Below are positions 25,763 to 38,800 of a stretch of 64,000 bases of DNA, one piece after another; position 1 is the first letter of the stretch, and each line of letters begins with the position of its first letter. The position numbers were made by a program, and so were the translations under genes. The notes below the pieces were generated by a model, which ran no database searches, was not told the DNA's origin, and saw only the letters and a list, made by a program, of their open reading frames with translations. Source of the DNA: Toxoplasma gondii ME49 (Eukaryota; Apicomplexa; Conoidasida; Eucoccidiorida; Sarcocystidae); contig NC_031479.1 of NCBI RefSeq assembly GCF_000006565.2, positions 62,001-126,000 of the forward strand. The letters run 5' to 3'.

Positions 25763-26569
25763 TCAGACTTGAGGATGGAAACCGTTATCGTGAAGAGGAC
25801 GGGCATGCAATAGGCATATTGCTGATGAAGGAGTCAAGCTTACGAATCTCTGGTTGCCAGGTACTCTTGTTGAAAGTCTTCGTCTCTGGATTCCTCCAGT
25901 TACGTCACTGGTGTTTAGCGTCCCTTCCTCGCCCTGGTGTAGGTGCGTCATAGCCAGTCGTAGAGCCAAAATGGCTAGCACCGAAAAGTTTAACCCCGTT
26001 GTGCTGTCGGCGAGCATAGTTCTGCAGTGCAACACAGACACGCACACACACACACTGGTCCGTAATACCGGATTGGGTGACGACTGAAGCAGTACCGGAA
26101 CTGGTGAAGTACCCCTCTTCATCCACGCTGGCTGCGAGAAACTTCCTTGGAGGCGGGATGGCATCTGGGCTCTGTGTTGTTGTCACCAGACTCGGATACT
26201 CACAGGCGGTGTTTCGCGTGAGCGCAGCCAACCGTGACCAAAATCCAGCATCTCGTCGTCTCTACTTCACCAAAAGTACATGTTTCGCTCGCAGTTGCTA
26301 CGTTAAAAGTCAGCTTGTCTGTCTTACTCCTTCGACGTCTTTGGAAGAACAGCAGCTCCTGAGTCATTCTGATCTGCCTCCGTCGGGTGGAGTTCGCCTG
26401 TGGTCACCACCGTTGCAGAGTTTGCATTGGCCTCCCCATCCGTCTCTTGTGTGGATTCGACAGCATCTGTCGCAACTGCCTGACTCCCGACACAGCAGTT
26501 GTGCAGGGCACACGAGAAAAAGATGAAAAAAGCCACGGTGGCCGCCGACGAGCGATTCCTCTTCATCAT
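25763..26569 (-). CDS. Putative small secreted protein gene (minus strand, exon 1 supported)
   Basis: Read on the minus strand, a start codon at 26,569 (a second one follows at once) opens an 80-residue exon. Its N-terminus is basic (MMKRNRSS), then comes a strongly hydrophobic core (TVAFFIFFSCALHNCCVG), then an acidic, Thr/Glu-rich tail. That is a textbook secretory signal peptide followed by low-complexity sequence. The exon ends in a good donor, GTAAG, at 26,327. At least one downstream exon should exist: two frames stay open between about 26,231 and 25,763, one of them with a hydrophobic stretch around 25,960-26,000, but I cannot choose the acceptor. No family is recognised. Many small secreted coccidian proteins (dense granule or surface families) look like this, and their genes often lie beside repeats. 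Exon 1 is moderately supported; the rest is inference. Confidence 0.4.
26042..26054 (+). repeat. (CA)n microsatellite
   Basis: A short run of CA dinucleotides lies inside the putative minus-strand gene (its second exon or an intron). Confidence 0.9.
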
Positions 26570-26599
26570 GGTGACCAACAGGCGGTAGGACACGTCACG

Positions 26600-29500
26600 A
26601 CGTATATATTGTTGAAGATGCGGACCGTATTCATGAAAAAGACTTGCGTTTTCCCGTCTATTTTTGACAGAACAAAAAGGCTGTGATGTTGGAAGTGAAG
26701 CGGTCAGACACTTAGGGAAGAAGCCTACAAGGAGCCACGACATCGACTTACGGCAGCAGCTCCCTCGCCTGCGTCGGGGGGTAGTGGGTGGGAACCCCTC
26801 ACCCCGTCATGACGCTCACGTGATACGCCTGTCGTCGTGTCTAGCAGTAGCATAGGAACCCCCTCAAGAGTCCCTCCACCTGAGTCCACGCTAATCCTTC
26901 ACGCTACAAGCTCAACCAAGACGGAGGTATCGGATGTCAAAGCATGTGCTTCTCACTAAGTCGGCACAAAGAGAGCAGTAGCAAATTGCAACCGCGCAAG
27001 TATTCATGGTTAAGGACCGACGACGCTCGAAGACGCGAGTGCAGGTCCGTCTGTAGGAAGGAGGACGAGGACCTCCACAGTCAGTATCCAGTTTGTAGTG
27101 GCAATGCAGCACGAATTGTTCTGTTCAGCTTCTACAAACGCGTTTATTACCCAGAGACTTCAAAGTGTCATTCAATAATTCGATAAGCCTAAACAGACGT
27201 TGATATCTAACCACCGAAACGAAGACGGTTTCTATCGAGACAGGAACCGCACACCGCACCAGCGCACGCTGCAACTAGTTGCATAATATTGGCGGTGCTC
27301 CAGCTAGTGCCTCGAAGCCATTTGCATGGAAAATGCTCTTGTCCCTAAAATCCGCAGCAAGCATCTGGTCCTGGAATTGCATGAATCCGTTCCGACAGTT
27401 TCGTGTAACGCCCCGGCGTCCACCGCCCACAGCTACGCAACTGCGTGCAACCCCTATGGGGGCTGCATCGTCGTGGCACTGCAGTCCTCAATCAAAAGAG
27501 ACGAGGACGTCAGATGCTCGCGTTCCTTCTCGCATTCGCCGAAGAACGGGCGCTCCAGTAGCGCTATATGGCCCCACTTCGAAGCCACACTATTTTGTTT
27601 ATCTCTCGCGTCACGGCTTCAAATGTTTCACAGCTGCCGTAGTAAGACACAGCTCATCGATTGCAGACCGGTGCCATGCTGTCCCCGTAAGTGTCAGCCA
27701 TCGCTGTGCGGTCACAGATCCTGCCAGGAGGCGGTGACATAGTTCGGAAGACAATGTTGTGCTTCTGTGAGCAGAGCAGGTTGTCCTATCGAACCGGATC
27801 TTTTCATATGCGATACAAACTGTACCTTATAGGCCCGGTCAGGCTTGGCAACGCTACAAACAAAAATACACCTTTGAGCGACATCCGCAACACTGCACGA
27901 ACCGCATTCAGCGCTGCTGCAGTACGTGTTCCTTCTCAGTGACGATTGCGGATTGTACTGCACCTTCTGCATTGTCTTCGATGGTTTCAACACGCCGTTG
28001 AGGTGTCCGGAACGCTCCAGGAACCTCGTCACACAATGCATCAATCACATTCCTTTAGCCGTTGCACATATACCCGGTGAGAAGCGCATTGCGAGGAGGC
28101 GACATTGTGGGAGGCCTCGTCTGCGACGAGGAACATCAAACTCTGAAAGTGACCCAAAAACGCGGCCGCTGAGTCCGCTGCAGCTGTACCCCAGATGGAA
28201 GGCAATAAGAGGTACACAACTCAGTCGCAGAATCAGCCGATCATCTCATCTCCAGGACACATTCATGCTCGTGCTGTTGGTGCAGGCACATTTTCTGATC
28301 GCTCGTTTGTACGTCTCGCAGTTGCCTGCTATGTAAGTGCGTCCCGGAAAGTTGCAGTTCTCTAACTGAGCGGTGAACAGTCTGTTCCCCTGCTTTTCGA
28401 GTCCCTTGTACCTCGTCGCAGCAGTGTAAACTGACATCAAGGCTGCCTTCGGCAGTATGAGATGGCACCGTGACATTGCGCCTATCTCGGATGCGAGTGT
28501 GTTCCTGGTATGCAACGTTCTCAAGGCGGCATATCGCCGATGAAGAACAGAGCAAAACTGGCTATTGTGCCTGCTTTTTATTACACGTGGACCGCAGTCT
28601 ATGTTTGCTTGGAAGGTGTAGTCCTTACCTGGGTTGATCGGATAGAAGCTTTTGACCTAGAATGAATCATCACTTCTACGTCTTTGGAAGTCGATACACG
28701 TCGCATATCCCGTGAAATCGCCTATAATCTCGTGCTGCGCTATCTCGTACAATTATTCTACATCTCCTGAGTTCCGAGAGACTGAAAGGAGTGCAGACCT
28801 AGACCTGTGTGCACTTGCCACATGCTGGTGTGATAAACATCCGAGTGGATTTCCTCTCAACTGGGTAACGCGTCATATACATCTCCAGACAGATTCCCCC
28901 ATGTTTTGCAATTGCGGAGGTAGTTTATTCTATCCGCTACATGATACATCTGAAAAGGTATCTGACACAAAGAGACTAAGAACCGCGGTAAACTTACCTG
29001 AACAAGGATTGTGCTGACAGAAGACACACGTTTCCGAAAAACTTGCACAGTGAAATTACGTAGGCGTTACCTAGAAAACTCCTCTATGTGCTTACTCTTA
29101 CAGCTCTTCCGGTATAAGGACAGTTGTCACCAAGACCGAAGGCTGCTTTGTGAACTTTCTTTGGCTACCAGCCAACAATAACTGATTGTCCGGCGTACCA
29201 TGAATATGACGTCAGGGAGCAGACCAAGCTCATAGCTCAACAAAAGAGAAATACGAAGCCGAGTACGAGCAGCAAGGTCGCTCGCTCTCACGTCATCGCC
29301 CTCACGGAAGTCCTTCGGCTAGTATACACTCCCTGCTACCCGAAGACCACTCTGCCGTTGTCTGTTGCACCATGTGTCGATGATCGTCGAGTTTTCCTCA
29401 GTCACGGAAACGGTACCACACAGCTGACCAGGCTACACGCAATAATGGGTGTAGAGTATCCCCAGTAACAAAAGAGCCAATGCTGCCCAGGCGGACATAC

Positions 29501-31300
29501 GCAAGAGGGCATTAATACTCTAGAGAATAACGGTTTTTTTGTAGCTGAAGAGGACAGTCCGGTGAGACAGATGCAAAGCCATCATTAGTAGGTTCGATTG
29601 TAAATTTGCCTGCATTCATCTACCACTGACGGAAGAAAATATGTGTGGATGGATGCTTTGCCAGTCCTCTCGTTAACTGCTTGAAATTTGTTTTATCCTG
29701 GGATCATTTTCTTCATTCATGACCGCATCAATATAGCAATATCATCTCGTGCCCATGACTTGAGAACGTATGTTTTAGGTCAAATCCCCTGTTCGGGGGA
29801 GGAAACCTACCTCATTCAGGTAAAGCAGGATGCGCAGCAACGACGTTTGCAATCATGACTACGCACGACGCATAAATCGTTTGTTAATCGGCGTAGTTCT
29901 TGATTTGTACCGTCACTGTACACTGGAATTGATACAGTTGTCGTGAACAGAAAACGCATCTGGGGAAATCGAACAACGGCAATGCAGTCAAATGCGATGC
30001 ATGGTGATGCAGATCGAATTGCACACGGAAGAAGAATGGCTTCAGCTCCTTGTAAGAAAAATCTTTAGAAACTCCAAATACACATTCAAGACGTCAACCG
30101 TCGTGGCGCATTCATTTACCAGGACGACCGAGCATATCCCACTTGCAGCAAACTGGGAGAATCCCCAAATCCGCCGCTGCGGATAGAGGTTGTTTGTGTG
30201 CTCCACAAGAGCCATACACTTTCACTTGTTACTACACAGTAACGGGTCCATTTTGCAGACGACTGCATTAGCGATTTGACATAAAACTGACACCCTGATG
30301 ACAACGTCGATCGTGAAGAACGTGTATGAGCACTAGGTTAAGTACTGCAGCCGGCAACTGATCGACCGTTTCGTGGAGAGATGGCAATCGAGAACGGCAA
30401 GGGTGTCTACCGATCGAACTCTTCAATAACATGCCGGCATTAAGGACAACGTGCGTTCATGAACTTTTTCCCCGTGCTCAATTTCGTTCTCGTGATTATT
30501 TCACCTACTAAATGGTGTCTGTACCGTCCTCGAACTGATGTTCCTCCTTTTCGAGGGCGACCCTTCCTCGTGTAGCTTCCATCGATATTCAGAGCCGGTG
30601 AGGGCACCACCATTTTGCTTTTCAACGAATCTGTTTACAACCTGGAAATGCTCAGCGATATACTACTAGTTCTGATGAGAGGTCAGCATATCGTCTTCGT
30701 GGGACAGTGCATCACACGTCATCCGCAACTACCGATTGCAAGACAACACGCGAGGTTCAAAGCCATTCATGCCGGCATGTTGTGGATGTAGTGCATTATC
30801 CCCGGTCCTTGTGTAGTTTTTGTGTTCTCTCCTCCAGTCCCCCTTCCAGAAAACGATTAATCGTTTTCAAACAGACTTGTTCCACAAAGTAGTATAACAG
30901 CAGAGGACCTACAGTGTGCTAGATTCACGGCTCACGGCCCCACCCCGTCCGTCGCTAGGTCACCGGTGAGAAACACTTGTGAAAAATGCATGCATGCATG
31001 ACCGCCACTCTTCGTCGTGCCCGTTGTGAAAATGCAGCCCAGCTTCAAGCTAAAAATTATACAAGTTCTTGGCCAATAAAATATTGCTCTGTGTATCAGT
31101 TGGGTGAAACTATTGTGTTTAGCGTCGTCACACGGTCCTGATGCGACACTAGTTACGACGGCGGTCCAGTCATGATTTCCTGCGACTGTCAACTTCGATT
31201 TCTCAAATGTCAACGCGAGAGGAGGTCGCTGTCCCAGGATTAATGGTATCTCCTCATATCTCACTGAATCGGTACTCTAGACAGGGAGGACACCTGATTC
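26600..31300. other. Intergenic DNA, no supported gene
   Basis: Base composition is ordinary here. Overlapping plus-strand frames at 27,279-27,742 and 27,926-28,336, and minus frames at 28,241-28,555 and 30,440-30,625, lack domains and convincing exon borders. The part nearest 31,300 should hold the AROM promoter, 5' UTR and perhaps a first exon; I cannot locate a start site. No tRNA or rRNA was recognised. Confidence 0.5.
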
Positions 31301-31526
31301 AGCGACTTTCCTTTATTTCACCGATGACTTCCTGTGAAACACTGCCCCCGGGAAATTACTCGTTTGCCTTTTCCTCTTGTACTGGGTGCCTCCTTGCCCT
31401 ATGTCTGCTATGAGCAACGTCAAATACTTCCCACCTTTGCTTCTGTTGCGCTGGTAGTCCCACGGGCAGTGTACGCCGAATCAACTTCTCCGAGAGCCTC
31501 TTGCCACCTGGAGAGCTATTTCGAGA

Positions 31527-34500
31527 ATGACACCAGCTTCTGGACCGGGTTTTCGTGTCATCCTCGTGCAGAAGGAAAAACATGTTGGTCAACTGCCACA
31601 TGCGAAGCTCGCGCCACCGGCGCAGGAGGATGCTTCATTGTTTTACGAATGTTGTTCGTCAAATACCGAACAACACCAGCGTTCCTGTTTGCTCAGTAAT
31701 GGGATAAGGGACACTGAAAGGTATGGCTTCATCGGATTGCGCCGGGAGGCAGACACAAACGCCGGAGACTGTAGTTCTGGTGAGGCCGCGTACCCCGAGG
31801 TTGATTCACCGATTACCGGCGTAAATAGTTACACAAGTGGAGGCAACGCGTACCCCGTTTTTGTCGGCGACAGGGTCCTCGAGTCGCGAGATTCAGTTGA
31901 CCCACAACTGCTGCAATGCCTGTTGATGGTAAGCCCGCTCTCTCATCTGTGTCATTCGACACAGCATCCAGTGAAACAAACGGAGTGCCTTATGTGAGGC
32001 CGCTGTTAACGCCCGTTGACAATTTCATAGAAGAATTCTAGCACAGTGATGACGCCGGGCGGCTGAACTTCATATCGGGAACTGTAGCCCTTTTGCGGGA
32101 CCAGTTTTTCCCAGGTGGCATTTTTGTAGGCGAGCTTCACGAGACGTATAGCATCCTTTACGCAAGAAACGCTGAGAATAGTTCACCTAGCCACTGCCAC
32201 TACTTCCGACCCATTTTTTTGTACTGTGGCTACTGCCGCTTCTTTACACTATCACGTGAAGGGTGCAGACAGACCCTCTCATACGTACCTTTCAATATTA
32301 CAACTGGGCAAGTCAATTCAGCTGCGACGCCGAACAGACCAGTTAGTACCATGGCAGGAGTGTGTACCAGTTGGCAATCTCGCGGATTCGAGTGGCCGGA
32401 CAGGTAACCGGCTGCTCAGCGTGCCAAGGCATTGTGCGGGTGAAGCCCCGTCCTGATCCAATCTGAGGCACTCATCATTTAGTTCAGTCTTCCTGCTTCA
32501 CCACACTTGCATTTAGTGACCGCAAGGTTTCAGTCTGCGGTCACTGCATATCTGGAGGGTTGGACAGGAAGCCCATGAGCTCGTACGCAGAGAAAACGAC
32601 ACTCCTCGGAACGTGAGACGTCCACGCCGCCACCCTCTTTTTTTAAGGGCGTGCAATATTGACAAACAATACAGGCACTGAAATCATCAGGAGGTAATTC
32701 CGGTTGCACATCTCGAAGGAAACTCTTTTTGTGCTCTACTGCTCTTTGCGTTTGGCAGGGCGCCTCCGGAACAACCTCTTCTGTGACCTCGCTACACTTT
32801 TTTGTCGACGGCAGTCTTCCCCGCCATCATCTTCATCTTATCGAGTCGTTTGCAAACAGGCTTGGATGTGCCGAATGCCTCCCGGTTCGTTGTGCTGGAG
32901 TTGAGTCTGCTGCCGTATCTCTCGCAAGTTCTCAGCAACTGCCTCCCAAAACACAGTCTCAGGGGACGTTAGGACTGACTACTGGGTCGCCACGCCCCGC
33001 AACACAGGCCGCCTCGACTCACGAGCAACTGCGCTCCAGTCAAACGGGGCTGTCGAGTTTGCGACAGCGGCCGGCGCGTCTGTGGTTCCTCAAGGGTGAA
33101 CTAGGCGAGGGCCTGAAATGCCGCCACGCGCTGACCGAGGTTCAAGACGCTCTTCTTTTCGGCAACCCGAACCATAGTCGATGTGCCCAGTATATCACGA
33201 TCCCGTCTAGCCGTTTGCCGAGTGGCGAGGGAAACCATCGAGCGTCTGCATGCTCCCACGCCTTCGGTGGCCCTCATGTTCGGCCGCTGGTGGAACCTCG
33301 GGATGCAGGAGCGACAGCGGCGCGTATCCCTCTCGATCGACAAAGCCTTGTCTTCGCAGTGGGCGGAGGGACGGTGTGCGATCTGGTGGCATTTGCAGCT
33401 TCTACGGTGCTTAGGGGTGTTAAATGTGTGCTGGTTCCCACCACTCTGCTAGCAGCCATTGATGCATCCGTCGGAGGTATGTTTCCTTCCCTACACAGTT
33501 TGAGCCGTTTTAGATGTTGTCGCTGGAGTTTTTTGCGAGTCTCGTAGTGATGCGCCGTAAACACGTTCACTTTCTCCCGACAGCTTCCTGGCTGCCTTTT
33601 TTTTCTCTGGGTGCATGCTGTGTACGCCGAGCAAATGCAGTGACTGTACTCCTCCACTCAGCGTGTCGCACCGAAAGAGCTTAGTCAGGATCATAGGAAA
33701 GCGAATATTCCCGGAAGTTTTCCACCACCCGATGATTATCCACATCACTGGTAGGGGGCTGTCTGATTCCCGCGCGCAACTTACGGACACATGCGGAAGA
33801 ACTTCGATGTTGCACTTTCATTGTGCCTCTGATCGATCGAAGACCTACGTAAAACTTTCTGCGGGTCGTCAATAGATGGTGGGGCGCCGGACTCACCAAT
33901 CGAGCGACTTGTCGAATGCGCAGTATGCGCATCGCTGTCGTGCTTGCTGGCTGCAGGGAAGAATGGCATTGACGTCGGGGCAGCGAAGAACTGCCTGGGA
34001 ACGTTCACTCACCCGCACGCTGTCTTGGTTCATTTGCCTTTTATTCGGTCCTTGCCACCACGACATTTTGCGAATGGCATGGCCGAGGTCATCAAAATCG
34101 GTAAGTGTGTGTGTGTGTGCGGTCTCGGCTAACAAAGAGCCGTCACAGCGAACAATGCTAACTGATTGTAGTGACGTCGGAACTGGAGACCTCTCCAGTA
34201 CTTAAGTCCTTCAGAAGTCGACTTGTCTTCGTGAATACAAAATCCCAACAGACTCACATGCTAAGAAACGCCACGATCCACAGTGGCATGCAACACGTCT
34301 GTGCTGTCCATGCTAGCGGGCGTCATAGGGTGACGTGGCGACCGCAGATGCTGTGGAACCACTGTAACGCATGTGGCCGTTGAGCTGGACAACCGAGTGT
34401 GGAGGCCACCAGTCACTGTATTCGGTGGGGGCCCTTGCTCAGTGTCTTACATAGTGGATACACTCATGAGAAGCCACACAGGGTGTTATGTTTCGGGCAG

Positions 34501-35850
34501 CGAAGCCGGCACAACTACGACGCACTTGATCACACCACGACACTGGTATCGCGACGCAGTTCCATCGTGGGGGGACTCAATCGCGTGTTCCGGGGATTTG
34601 ATTGTAGCAACGGATACGCGCTGGCTTCTCCACTGGTGTATGTGCTTACCACAGCAACAACAAGCAGCAGTAAGTTATTCGATTTCCTCAGTCGTGTCGA
34701 CCCGGCGGCACTTGTCGCTCCTGTCTCGGATTCTTTGGAGAGTTGCGCAACTGGCGTATCAAACAACCATCTTCGGACACTACCGCCTGCATCACCGCCT
34801 CGAGGACCTTCTGACGCAGAGCCGCTGGAAGGCCATGGCACACTCAATTGTGCACAGCAGGATCGTCTCCCGCAAACTCCTAATGAGGAACCTGTATTTG
34901 AATCATCCGGTGTCTGCTCTGTGGATCCCGAAGATGCAGCTGCACCTATCGCTGAAGGGGTAGTGCAGATGGACCGGTCCAACACTGCCCCTAGACGACA
35001 CTTCGCAGATTCTAGCGTGCATGCAGGCGGCATGAACAACGCCTTGGAGACCGTTGTCCTAGCTGCCATACAACTGAAAGCGGCGGTTGTCGCGGAAGAC
35101 TTCCGTGAGAGCGGGAAACGGCAGATTCTGAACTTCGGGCACACCATCGGCCATGGGATCGAGATGCTGTTCAGGAGCTCTGACTGGTGAGGAGAAAAGA
35201 CTTTATCCCTTTCCTCTTGGACAGTGCCGCGATTCTGCACTGACAGTCTGCCCAGTCATCCCTTTGGGCCTTGCAGGCACAGCTACATTTTGTCGGCGTG
35301 AGGCGATTGGGTGTGCCTGTCCTTTTCTTCAAGAGCGCCTATATACTCACCACACGCATAGCCTAAGTGCTCGCTGTCTCACTTTTCCCGGATTCATCCG
35401 TGTTTCTGCAAATAACAGCGTTTTTCTGGAGTCCCTAGACGAGACATGTGGGAACGCTTCTAGTGTATCAAGCTTCGCATAAGCGTACGGTCGTACTCAC
35501 GTTTCACCATTTCTCGGGCTTCTGACTGTGTCTTTCAGGCTCCACGGAGAGTGTGTTGCAGTGGGCATGGTTCTTGAGCTTCTGCTTCTGCGTCTGCTGG
35601 GTCTTGTTTCTCCACTCGTCAGCATTCGAGTTCAACGGCTTCTGCGCAAGTTCTCTCTTCCATGTTCTGCCCCTCTGTCTCGTGACGGTGCAGACGAGGC
35701 TTTCAGACTGATTTTGACACACGATAAAAAGAACCGCGATGGAAACATTTTTATTACTTACGTTCAAGACGTTGGCTCGACTCATCCCCGTCATGTCACA
35801 GCAGTGCCTCGGGAGCTCGTGCGCCTGGTGCTGTCGCCTGTGTTGGCTGT
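31527..35850 (+). other. AROM domain 1: 3-dehydroquinate synthase
   Basis: This domain converts DAHP to 3-dehydroquinate using NAD and a metal ion. It starts in the first exon ([13 protein letters not shown], near 31,850). A long low-complexity insertion follows at about 32,880-33,180. Next come [11 protein letters not shown], the NAD-binding [14 protein letters not shown], and [19 protein letters not shown] across the 33,476/33,957 splice. GMAEVIKI precedes the splice 34,100/34,655, which joins as [14 protein letters not shown]. The metal ligands are all present: Glu in GMAEVIK, His in [11 protein letters not shown] (near 35,130), and His in [11 protein letters not shown] across the 35,186/35,539 splice. 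The domain ends in [19 protein letters not shown] near 35,770. A second insertion of about 120 residues (34,700-35,020) splits the domain after LFDFLSR. All key residues seen are intact, so the domain should be active. Confidence 0.93.
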
Positions 35851-38800
35851 GGCGCCTCCGAGAACGTGTGTACCTTGCTCCAGTCTTCGCTCGCAGACAG
35901 GCGACACTACCACTCGTCTCCGTTTTGACGCTGTTGTCTCGCTCCCAGGTAATGACCGCTGAGAAGATGGCAAAAAGGAAAGGCGTTGAGAGTCCATGGT
36001 GGCATTCATGACTACGGTAAATGTTTTGCTGGGTAATTCACATCCCCTCCGTAAGGAGTATGTTCAGCTGCGACTTTCTTGTGATTAAGAAATGCGTTGA
36101 ATGCCAACGTCATTGCCACGCCGGTATGCTACTCCAAGCGAACTTCTTTCTTGACCAGGTACTAGCTGACAGCGAGCTGCTGTACCAATACCCCCACAGG
36201 TGCTGCAGCAGTTGAGGTCCCTCTCTGTGTCGCGTGGCATGCGTATGTTCACACGGCTCCCTTCATAACAACGACTTCTTTTTTTCGGTTCCGCAGGATC
36301 CAAATCTGTGGCGAATCGTGTCCTTCTGCTGGCTGCCCTTCGCCACTGTTTCATTCGTTCCTTTCGCCAGTGCATGCAAGACCGCCGTCCGTCAAGGAAG
36401 CAGTTCGCCCTCTGCAATCTGCCCGCCGCTGTAGACGTTGTCGTCATGGTTCATGCCCTTCAACAGCTCGGGCTGTATGGACAATTCGACTTCGTAGCGT
36501 GTACGCGAATTTTGTGAGACGCCGTTTCTCTCCGAGTCGCAGCTTCTGGCGAGACTGCTGTTTTGCAGCACTAGTACTGCTGTGCATACGCAAGGCCCTG
36601 TAGAACCACGGGGATGGCGCAGCGCGCGGGGTTCTCTGCAGTCCTACACACACGCTTCGGATCGAGTCACTTGTGCGCCATGCCACGAAATTTCGTCTTG
36701 TCGGGAATAGTCTAAACCAGCGTCAGCACTGACACTAAAACGTTGCGTATGTCTCTGTAAGCTTGAGAGCAGCGACTTCTTCATAACCTCCTGAATGGTG
36801 TCGCTTTCGATGAGTCCTTCCACTGCAAAAGGTTGCAATTGATAGCAGCTCTGGGAACTCTTTCACGCTTCCTCTCGGTCATGAATCCTGCCGAGAATTC
36901 GAACTTCGATGTCTGCCCCCGTGCTCCATGTGGCTTCCAGCTCCGTCGTCTCCATCGTTTGACGTGAAAGTCCAGATTCCGCTATCCGCATGCGAAGCCT
37001 CCCAGTCGTCGCATTCGGGGTATTTTGACCCTCTCGCTTTCGCCGATGTATCGGTGAGCAGCCGTTCACGAAGACAGCTGCGAGCACCAACTGAGTTGCA
37101 CCACTGAATGGTCTCAGTGGATGCCACTTTTACTCGGATGTTGCTCGACTCCGTTTTACACCTAGACCGTTCATGCCATTGTAGCCTTCATAAAGGGTTC
37201 CGAGGACACTAGGAGTATACGCGAACTGCAGTGAGTTTTTTTGTACCACACACCTGTCCTCGCGGGTTCAGTACCCGAGAAATCATGGAATGTTCAGTCG
37301 CTGACGCGTCTCCATGGTGAGCTTGCCGTACATCTTAAATGCCATCCACATGGAGCTTTTTTTAGCGCTTCATCGCTAGTTGCTAACCCCCTTTTTAGTA
37401 TCCTATATACCCTGGGGGCGCTCCAGCGCTCCAGTTAGTGGAGAAATCACTTTGTTTTCACAATTATTATTTGTGAAAAGCGTCTCTATGTGAAAGCCAT
37501 TCATGTGGGAATGAATATGTGTATTGTTACGCGTCTTGGTGCGTCCGTGGGTGGGTTGACAGCGAGTTGTCACTCGTCTGGCTGATTTCCGGGTATCAAA
37601 CTGGCGAGACGTGTGCCCTCATCCTAGTAATTGGAAGTACCTAAATATTGAGTTTCCCCAGACTCCACGATGCGAAAGTGAAAATAGAGGCTACTAGCTT
37701 GAGTGGAGCAAACACCCTCCGAAATCACCAGCACCCTCTCTCAGGCTCTGCCATGCTTTTGTTCAAGCTGTGGAATCACGTTTGCGTGAGATGCAGTAGC
37801 CATTGATAGGGATGTGGATGGGCATTTTTCATTTGCTTGCACAAGAGTCCCAGTCATCTGAAGCCTTTCACCTGCGGTAAAGGATTTTCCGTCTGGACAG
37901 GACCCCTGTCGCGTTGCTACCGCTGAGTGCATCGGGTGCACTTTTTTGCGAAGCTAGCCCATGCCAGAGAGTCAGTACATGAATCCGTTGCACATATCCA
38001 TGGTGTGGAATGGTGGTCGTGGAACATGCTGTACGTACCCTTGTCAGCGTCGTGAACAATGGATATCGTTCAATTTCCAATATCCTCCGGCGGTTCGTTA
38101 CGTGAATGCGTCATTTCGATTTTTTTTCGTATGTTCCTTGCGTATGCCAGAAAGGGTGCCTTCGTCTTTGGGTTGGCGACAGCGGCACGGCGTCTCGCTT
38201 CCTGCTGCCGTTCGTTGCTTTCCTTCTCGGCTTCCATCATTGCCTCCGCCGTTCTCACTGCGATCACGAAGGCGGTCCGTCTTCGTCGCATCACACCGAG
38301 GATGTGAATTCACAGAGAGAGAAAGTGACGGTCGGGCGTCTCCCTCATGTTCAGAGCGTAGTCGTTGACGGAGGGGAGCAACTCAGAAGGCGTCCAATGG
38401 GTTCTTTGGCTGAAGCAGTCTGCCGGCTCATCAGAGGATGCAGGGTGTCATATCTGAAGAGTCACGGCTGCCTACCCATCCAACTGACCATTGACGAGAA
38501 GGTGACGGCCGAGGAGTCGACGGTGGTAGATGGTCGAGAGGCGCAGTATTCGAATGTCCAGACAGTGCCACAGTTGATGTCTCACGTGTTTACAGACATG
38601 ACGGAATGGCATGTGTCTGCTTCAGAAAGCTCCCAGTTCGGTTCTGCTTTGTTGATGCTTGCCCCGCTTGCCCCCTCCACTGTTCAAGTTTGCCTCAATG
38701 TGAGGGATGAACTACAAGACACACCGTCTCAGGAACCGCGCAGCCGTGTCGCAGGGGTTCGAGTGCGTAGTCTGCGGACTCCGAAAGAAGCGAAGGGTTT

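Noticed and set aside
29770..29815. Small hairpin (CCCCTGTTCGGGG) as an RNA gene or tRNA fragment
   Set aside because: Only a four- to five-base stem; no tRNA arms or other conserved structure around it.
28600..30200. Possible nuclear insertion of mitochondrial DNA in a more A+T-rich stretch
   Set aside because: No cytochrome b, cox1 or mitochondrial rRNA fragment could be recognised by reading.
33183..33452. Alternative frame ([21 protein letters not shown]) as the true dehydroquinate synthase sequence
   Set aside because: The overlapping frame contains [10 protein letters not shown] and then [11 protein letters not shown], which match the family, and it joins both neighbouring exons in phase.
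34530..35240. Minus-strand 236-codon frame
   Set aside because: It is antisense to the dehydroquinate synthase exon 34,655-35,186, which has firm motif and splice-phase support.
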